From positions 122,624,126 to 122,688,125 of the forward strand of contig CP136069.1 in NCBI GenBank assembly GCA_032622095.1: a stretch of 64,000 bases of DNA, in the 5' to 3' direction. How positions within the stretch are numbered: the stretch's first letter is position 1; each line of letters opens with the position of its first letter. The position numbers and the translations under genes were made by a program. This document shows positions 57,370 through 64,000 of the stretch, piece by piece. Below the pieces are notes generated by a model that was not told where the DNA came from, ran no database searches, and saw only the letters and a list, made by a program, of their open reading frames with translations. Source of the stretch: Siphonodentalium dalli (taxonomy: Eukaryota; Mollusca; Scaphopoda; Gadilida; Siphonodentaliidae).

Positions 57370-58946
57370 TATCTCTGGTGAAAACTACCCTTGTGACAGG
57401 GTTATTTTCATATGGGTAAAACTATCGTTGGCCCAGGGTATGTTTTATATACAAAAATAATTATAGATCGTAGCCATGTGCCCATTAAAGGCCCAACTTC
57501 GAAATTTTTGAATCCCCAGATCACATTGTATACAACATATTCCATAGTATATACCATTTTAACGAGGAAGCTCCAAAATATTATTAACTGATACTGTCGA
57601 ATAAACTGGAAAATTGTTGTTTTTGTCGAGGTATCGATGGGTGTTATGTGCTTAATTGTGATCCGACTGTACTCTAACGTATATTATTCTCAATGGAAGG
57701 GGAATATCTATATCGTTTAGTTTGAATTCTGAAGCATTCGGGGTATCGCTTGGGGGACACTCCTACATGTAGGCCACAGCTGTTCCGTATTCTGATGGAA
57801 TATATATAGTTTTGGTTCCTCTTTCAAATGGTATATAAAAAGGAATATGTTGTGTATAATGTTATTTGGGCATTCGAAAATTATGTGGGTCTTTAATATG
57901 AGGTTTTTATAATCAGATATCGATCCGACACACAAGAGCGGAACTATTAACACGGTTTAGTTTTTTGTCAGGGAGCAAATACTCCAATGACCATGTCCGA
58001 TAAAGAGTATTCGTGATTCAGTTTCCCAAATGCAGTAAAGATATAGATAGAACGACATAAGTGTGTGAACTGTTTTACGTTATTGCACAAGTTATGTTGT
58101 GAAGCGATGGTAAATCGAGAACTGGATGTTCGAGTTTTACCTCGCGGGTCGACAAACGAGAGCAACAAAGTTGACATCTTCATAAACCTGTGTTGTTCTA
58201 TATTTATTGCACACTCTGGTGATTGTAGCTTGAAATATACTAAAATTTAGATCGATATTGTTTTATTTAATTGAACAAAGGCGTGCTTAATGTAGGCTTT
58301 ACCTCATAATTTAGCGGAGAAACTTTATGTTAAAGTTGACATCGCCAATTTCGTTGTTGACGTAATCGGTTTGTATTTTTCAAGAACAATACACAATTTT
58401 ATTGAACGTTTTGAATTTTTACAAATAACCACAAACACATATCAACATATGATACAACGCACTTTTAAACTTCTCATGTACGTGCGAAAAACTATCTCGG
58501 CCGTTCTGTTGGCCATGTTAGAACAATGATCTAGCAAATACTGCCTTTCGTTGCTGTTTTATATTATATATTTTGATTCCGTGCTCGTCCGTTTGAGTGC
58601 CACGGGCCGATTTCATCCGCCCTAATTTATGGTGTGTAAAATCGGCCCTAAAACAAATAAAAAATAAATGTTTTGTTTTTTTTAGAATTAATTTCTTTTT
58701 GGGTTGAATTTTGTTTGGTTATGCTTAAGCATGCTATAGCGAATTTAAAAACAAAATGGATAACACCTTAGGGGCATATTATAACTCAAAACTATCACCA
58801 AGTATTCATAGTAATAATTTTGATGCCCATAAAAACATAAGATTCCCTGGCACTAAACCTACAAAATAAGTCTGTTAAAAAATATAAGAAAAAATTATTA
58901 AAATTGTCAAAAATTGTCAAAAATAATAACAAATTATGAAAAATTG
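57370..58946. other. AT-rich non-coding DNA
   Basis: At 58564 TATTATATATTTTGATTCCG resembles a Helitron 5' end but no 3' end follows. No gene is recognised. Confidence 0.4.
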
Positions 58947-59030
58947 TTAGGCCAATGCATTCTCTAATATATGCGAGGCGACCTATGGTCGACTCGCATA
59001 TATATAAGAGAATGCATTGGCACAGGGTAT
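58947..59030. repeat. Hairpin repeat, GCCAATGCATTCTC family
   Basis: The stem pairs CCAATGCATTCTCT..TATATGCGAG with CTCGCATATATA..AGAGAATGCATTGG around GCGACCTATGGTCGA. TGGCACTCAAAGGGTTAA at 59055-59072 looks like a piggyBac-type outer end. Confidence 0.75.
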
Positions 59031-59191
59031 ATGGGTTGATACAAAAATCGGACCTGGCACTCAAAGGGTTAATACCGATTGCGGTTTTCGTTGGAGCTGT
59101 TCTTTATCTTGTACCAGAGAAATATTGTTTTGGTTGCCACGGTCTTATTAAATGTATAATGACCTTACTCGGCGTTTTCAACATATATATA

Positions 59192-60709
59192 TCAGTATTC
59201 GAATATATGTTTCTCTTTATCAGAGATTTTGCAGAACTGAGACACGTTCTGTATAAATCGATTAATTCTCAATTGGAGGGCTTCTCCGTTATTTTCGAAT
59301 TTTGCTTGTTGTGTTCTGGCAGCATTTTCGTCAACAAGATTCTCCATTTGCTTCATCCTCGCAGCCTTGGGAAATGCGACGGCCATTTTGAGCTTCATTT
59401 CATCACTAATGTCCAAGTGAAATTGTCCAGATTCAGCTAACTTCATGATCAACTTCTCGCGTCTTTTAACAATAAAAGGATCATTCCTATAACGTTCCTG
59501 TGGCTTGACATAGTCTCTCAATTTAAAACCTTTGAACAATACCGTGTCTTCAGAACTGTTCTTTCCAGCCATAATCGTGTTTTCTTCCGACTTCCATCGC
59601 ATCCCCATGGTGGTTTGCGGTCGCTCTGAAGCTTCTGGGTTGAATGGTTTCACGTAATCATGCGGAATTATACTCGAATGCGGTCGCGATAGAGGCACAA
59701 ATTTAACATTCTTGGGTCTATTAACATCTTTGTTGACAGGGTTACCGTAAATACTGACATACCGGTCTTCTTCACAAAGAGTCACTTCGTGGCTCTGTTC
59801 CAAAGAATTGCTAGCGTTGCCACATTGTTCGACAGCGCCTGTTTCAGCTCGAACACATCGCACTTCGTTATCATTAGCGAAACTATTATCGCCGCATTCA
59901 GTTTCAGAAATTCTATGACAGTTTGTATTACCACAAGGTGGCGCTGTCTTTGGTCTCCTTGACATTTTCGCGACGGCAGTTTTCGGTCTATTGCTATCTG
60001 ATTGAGCATTACACGTTGTAGATGTAGATTTAGCTGCCTGTTTCGGATTTGCTGGAGGTTCTTGTGTATGTGATTGAACATTAGATATTGTGGATCCTGA
60101 TTTATCTATCTGTGTCGGTGATCCTGAAGGTTCTGGGGTAGGTGCTACCGAACTCATTGATTGCACAGGAGACGTATCGGATTCGCGGCTGTGCAAATTA
60201 TCATCCCCGATAAATTTTCTTTCATCCCTAGTGGTTACAGGATAAGATCCATCGCAATCGTCATCTTCAATAACAATAGTTGGTCTCACCCTAGCAGAGA
60301 CCGTCCTCGAAGGTTTGCTTCCAGCGGATCCCGTTGTTTTCGCCGAATGTGACAATCTCGTAAATGCTCCAGGACCACTAGTCAATTGAATCTGCTTGTA
60401 TTTAGCATTGTAGGTTGTCTCATTCAACGTATATGTCCATGGTCGTGATATTCGTTTCTTAATTTCATTTTCAACTTTCCGTGAACACTCAGCTTCCAAA
60501 TCTGGGTCAATTTTGATCGGAATCCACCCGGTGATTCGCCTGCCTGACTTTATTCCGTCCAGCGTTTCTCTGTATTCGCGGTGACTTTGTTCCTGATAGT
60601 CGAAGACTTGTTGGTGAATGCCTTGAATTTTCTCGTGAAGGACTCTTTCTTCGTGACGATTTCTTGAATGGGCTGACATACAGTTCTCGCGAACCCGCTT
60701 CCTCAACAT
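59192..60709 (-). CDS. Single-exon-like host gene, 505 aa, function unknown
   Basis: This is the best host gene in the window. The ATG at 60709-60707 has an in-frame TAG four codons upstream and A at -3, so the start is well supported. The stop is TGA at 59194-59192. Residues 1-115 are charged and probably helical (HEERVLHEKIQGIHQQVFDY; later IKKRISRPWTYTLNETTYN). Residues 120-310 are Ser/Thr/Pro-rich and disordered, with two RPKTA motifs (241-245, 252-256) and several Cys. Residues 325-440 are basic and carry two DYVKP motifs (351-355, 399-403). Residues 440-505 look helical (KMAVAFPKAARMKQMENLVD). There is no signal peptide, membrane segment or catalytic motif that I recognise. RPxT/DYVKP-type low-complexity scaffolds recall cytoskeletal or ciliary proteins, but this is only an impression. 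A possible 5' intron acceptor (TATTCTTTCAG) lies upstream in the leader. Confidence 0.75.
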   Translation of the reverse strand: MLRKRVRENCMSAHSRNRHEERVLHEKIQGIHQQVFDYQEQSHREYRETLDGIKSGRRITGWIPIKIDPDLEAECSRKVENEIKKRISRPWTYTLNETTYNAKYKQIQLTSGPGAFTRLSHSAKTTGSAGSKPSRTVSARVRPTIVIEDDDCDGSYPVTTRDERKFIGDDNLHSRESDTSPVQSMSSVAPTPEPSGSPTQIDKSGSTISNVQSHTQEPPANPKQAAKSTSTTCNAQSDSNRPKTAVAKMSRRPKTAPPCGNTNCHRISETECGDNSFANDNEVRCVRAETGAVEQCGNASNSLEQSHEVTLCEEDRYVSIYGNPVNKDVNRPKNVKFVPLSRPHSSIIPHDYVKPFNPEASERPQTTMGMRWKSEENTIMAGKNSSEDTVLFKGFKLRDYVKPQERYRNDPFIVKRREKLIMKLAESGQFHLDISDEMKLKMAVAFPKAARMKQMENLVDENAARTQQAKFENNGEALQLRINRFIQNVSQFCKISDKEKHIFEY

Positions 60710-60721
60710 ATTTGACGTCTA

Positions 60722-61419
60722 ACAAATAGTTTTCTCACAACTGAAAGAATAGAGAACAAAGTAAGGTTTGTGAACACGCATCCCTCAATAAAATATACCC
60801 CTTCAGTTTTCAGTATTCATGTGGTTGAGCAGGGATGTAGCTAGGTGGTATTCGTTGGTTCCATTTGTTCACCCCTGGGTTGGAAACATTTACATAAAGC
60901 CGGAAAATATTCACACATAACAGTGGTTTGCAAATCAAACTATCACAACAATTCAACCCGCTTTCGACATAAGTTTTGCCCCCCCCTTATTCAAGCAGCC
61001 ATATGTCACCACGGTAACGGCCGCCAGCGTCACATTTACATCCTGACTGAATCAAATTCGACGACGAGGTTACATGCATATTTAAACGATGGCCCACACA
61101 AGGGCCCTATACATGCACAGACAGAAAGAACCGATTGTATATGTTCGGCGGGAAACAGCCTCTCGTGCACTGGCAACTGGGATCGAACTGGAGGGGTATA
61201 GCTGGAGTGGATAAAAATCGGTTTGCCTTTTGATGAGGATAACACAAAGTCTGAAATCAATAACTGTATTTTCTCTGAGCCGCAATCTAATGCTCTGGAG
61301 ATAGACCCTTTAAGTATCACAGACAAAAGCCTACATCGGTGATAAATGTTTTTCTTTGTTCCCTTTATACAGAAGCTGGATTTGTTATTGACATAAATGT
61401 CAGCTTTCTCAAATGCAAG
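60722..61419. other. Upstream flank of the 505-aa gene
   Basis: It probably holds the 5' leader, and promoter if the gene is unspliced. A T-rich AG acceptor at about 60740 (minus strand) suggests an upstream non-coding exon. No CDS is seen. Confidence 0.4.
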
Positions 61420-61886
61420 CATATGTAACCCGCCATATCAAATCCAGTCGTAAGTCCGGATTTTTTTTACCCTGTTTCAATGTATTATCTTATATATGCG
61501 AGTCGACCATAGGTCGCCCCGCATATATAAGATAATGCATTGGCCTAACAATTTTTTATCATTTTTTTTAAATAAATGCTTCTTACAATTTTTAGGACAT
61601 AAAATAAAAAACATCCATTACCCTGCAGGGAGCCCCACACATATATAGAAGCATATAGAAGAGTGTCGTCTGCTCATGTTTGTCTGGGGCTCTCTATTGG
61701 TGAAATTATAAAATTGTTAAAGAATAAAAGAAAAATTATTAAAATTGTAAAAAATTGTTAGGCCAATGCATTCTCTTATATATGCGAGGCGACCTATGGT
61801 CGACTCGCATATATAAGAGAATGCATTGGCACAGGGTAACAAAAATACCGACTTACGACTGGATTTGATATGGCGGGTCACATATG
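61420..61886. mobile_element. Nested fold-back element
   Basis: The outer arms pair CATATGTAACCCGCCATATC (61420) with its near complement ending 61886. They run on through the AAATCCAGTCGTAAGT / ACTTACGACTGGATTT stretch. Within each arm sits a complete copy of the GCCAATGCATTCTC hairpin (61478-61545 and 61757-61840) in opposite orientation. The centre (about 61610-61700) contains another short inverted pair, GGGAGCCCC with GGGGCTCTC. Confidence 0.75.
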
Positions 61887-62435
61887 TAAACCAGACTTTA
61901 TCAGTCGCCTCCGCAGTGTTCTATGATCGTTTATCATATTGTGTCAGGGTTTGGGCCAAGTAATAAAGCGACATATATTGCTCTATCAATCCTGACTTAC
62001 ATACTTACATACTGCACAGATTTAAAAACAACCAAAAGATGAGGCTCGAAAACATTACTTTTTTCTAAGTTATCTGATCACAATTGACTATAAACTATCG
62101 ACCAGTAACATACGTGTGTTGTTATGTGTTTATTACACACCCGACCGACATACGTTATATGTAACCAAACATTTCTGAAGTTTTCCGAAAAATCATTACA
62201 TGATAATCCCCGGTCTTTCATTTATTCGTACATTTATATATATTTGTTGCATTTATGAGCTTATAAAATTGTAAGTGGCCGAACAAAATATACTGTATAA
62301 ATTTGCGAATGTATGTGGATCGTTTTGAAGAAGATGACACTGGCTGAGGCAGAGACACAGCATGTTTTTCAGTAACATGCTTGTGATAAACGATAATTGG
62401 ACAGATCATTTTATTTGGAAGCTATCGAATCTGCT
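61887..62435. other. Non-coding DNA
   Basis: Nothing recognised. Confidence 0.4.
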
Positions 62436-62569
62436 TTAACCCTTTCAGTGCCAAGTACGATTTTTGTATCAACCCATATTTCCTTGATCATTTTTTCAAA
62501 TTTGTTGATTATAATAATGTGGTACATTGATGGAAAGAGCTCTTAGAGACTTGGCACTGAAAGGGTTAA
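62436..62569. mobile_element. piggyBac-type MITE
   Basis: 134 bp including TTAA at both ends. The termini CCCTTTCAGTGCCAAGT and ACTTGGCACTGAAAGGG are perfect inverted repeats. CCC..GGG ends with a TTAA target are the piggyBac signature. Related ends are at 945, 14652 and 59072. Confidence 0.85.
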
Positions 62570-62796
62570 AAGACCCATGCAGATGTGTATCTTTTACCGT
62601 TTTAGAAGAATAAAACTAATTTAAGCCTATTAAAATTAACTGCTCGAACAATAAATAAATTATCTACATCTGTCATTTTTTCCTTATTCTGATGACGAAT
62701 TGTAATAACAAAATTGATTCAAACTTTCATTCGATTGTCCAAGTGGGACTGGGGCTATCCTCGGAGTGCAAATTGGCTACATTAACCCTTTTTGTA

Positions 62797-62956
62797 TAAG
62801 GATTAACTGTCATGTGGAATGTTTTTTATGGAGATGTAACCGTGAGGTAAGTGGTCATAACTTGTGTAAAACCCGAAGGGTTTTACATACAAGTTATGAC
62901 CACTTACCTCGCGGTTACATCTCCATAAAAACAGTCCACATGACAGTTAATCCTTA
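62797..62956. mobile_element. 160-bp hairpin MITE
   Basis: Arms of about 75 bp: TAAGGATTAACTGTCATGTG ... GGTAAGTGGTCATAACTTGT and the reverse complement, with the turn near CCCGAAGGG (62873). Flanked by TA on both sides. Few mismatches, so it is a recent insertion. Confidence 0.82.
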
Positions 62957-64000
62957 TATTTATACACATTTAGTGAAAAAAGCCACTTTTGTAAATGTAT
63001 TTAAATCGAAAAGTGAATCGTGACAAAATCAGCCCAAAATATGCCATAGCACCCTTGGCAAAAGTTAACAGGAACAATTGAAACCCGATGATTTATTAAG
63101 TCAATCCTGCGCGAATCCAAATGCGCCCAAAACATTACGCGTTCGTCTTTACAACCCAAATGACGTATCGATGTTGTTATGAGCTTGCAGTTATTAGCTG
63201 TTGAAATAATTGCAACTAGCCACGTGGGCGCCGACCAATCAGAATGCTTGATTTAGTGATGACAACACTTAGTATGTAAATATATATATATATATATTGA
63301 TTATCACAGTCAGTGTAAATCGGAATGGTCTATTATTGATGTACAGGTAATATAAGCAGACGACAGATGAATACCAATGCAGAAGGAGTCCTAATTATTG
63401 AGGGAAATGTTTAGATAATAAGTTTGGCTTATTATCTGAACATCTCCTGTATGATAACTACTTATCAATGATGCTTTAGTATAGTTAAGGGTAGCCATAT
63501 TAATACATTTGTATTCGAAAAAGAAGAATAAAAAAGCTATGTTGAATCTGACTATAACCTTGGAATTCCAAGTCTGCTGTGAGTGGTTATTTTGTGTCCA
63601 GTGTTTTCTCTCACGTTGTCATAAATTGTGTCTAAAAGGCCGGGCATTTAAGTTTTAAATGTATTTTCAATGACAGGTTTTCGTAGTGTGAGAAAAATAA
63701 ATGATGTTACCCAAAACGTTTGGTTGCAGTAATGTAGGACTGTGCAATTTGAAATAGCAATATTTCGTCTGTCAAGATTTACAGAGATTACACAGATAAT
63801 ATGCTCAGTATTTTCTATACGAAAGTTATTCGTTTCAAGTTTGTGGTAAAATATTCTTCTCTGGTTGACCAGTGAACAATCGACAGTGAACACCAATTGA
63901 GTTGGAAGAGCCAAATTTCCGTACATCACAAATTCACTGGGTTCACTAAGAGGGAACATGCTGGATATTTGATCATATTCAAATGTCTGAATTCTCGGCT
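62957..64000. other. Non-coding DNA
   Basis: There is a (TA)n tract near 63280-63298. A 103-codon minus-strand frame (63648-63959) has no recognisable feature. Nothing else is supported. Confidence 0.4.

Noticed and set aside
58955-59440. 161-codon plus-strand frame with hydrophobic stretches as a membrane protein
   Set aside because: It begins in the hairpin repeat and then runs antisense to the end of the 505-aa gene.

Overview
The window looks like intron- and repeat-rich nuclear DNA of an animal, most likely a marine invertebrate. The reasons are spliced-looking exons with GT/AG borders, a P2X7-type cysteine-rich exon, a GIY-YIG Penelope-like retroelement, many MITEs, Helitrons, and frequent ACATGTACATGTAT-type words. 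No bacterial-style operon, rRNA or CRISPR is visible. I cannot fix the phylum from sequence alone.

Layout. 0-5 kb holds a candidate first coding exon on the minus strand (650-878), several MITEs and an LTR/primer-binding-site boundary. 5.5-9.8 kb holds a 770-bp inverted repeat pair; its right arm lies inside a hAT-like element (7495-9769) with matching target duplications. 10.6-17.4 kb holds a TIR-bounded element, a piggyBac-like repeat family and a 5'-truncated LINE (about 15129-17278, minus). 17.4-20.7 kb holds a two-exon P2X7-C-terminal-domain-like gene whose second exon carries stops and frameshifts. 20.7-23.1 kb is non-coding and has fold-back elements.

23121-43570 is the dominant structure: about 20.45 kb of at least 21 non-autonomous Helitron-like units, all in the same orientation and joined end to end (CTAG|TC). 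The centre (25702-37173) is ten almost identical units of 1140-1152 bp, so a Helitron has become a satellite-like array. Unit length varies only in 4-bp steps, from 0 to 3 CTAT repeats at each junction. The units are dense in candidate NRF1, E-box and TCAAGGTCA-type motifs. No Rep/helicase is encoded in the window.

43.6-52 kb holds a Penelope-like element on the minus strand. Its ORF2 (46484-48862) has RT followed by GIY-YIG. An upstream ORF1 encodes an SGNH/GDSL-esterase-like domain and is broken by two one-base homopolymer length changes. 52-57 kb holds dispersed and tandem non-coding repeats, including a copy of the region upstream of the P2X7-like gene. 57-64 kb holds one convincing host-type gene (59192-60709, minus, 505 aa, family not recognised) among hairpin MITEs of mariner-, piggyBac- and fold-back type. 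Most short open frames in the window are chance or repeat-derived and are not annotated as genes.
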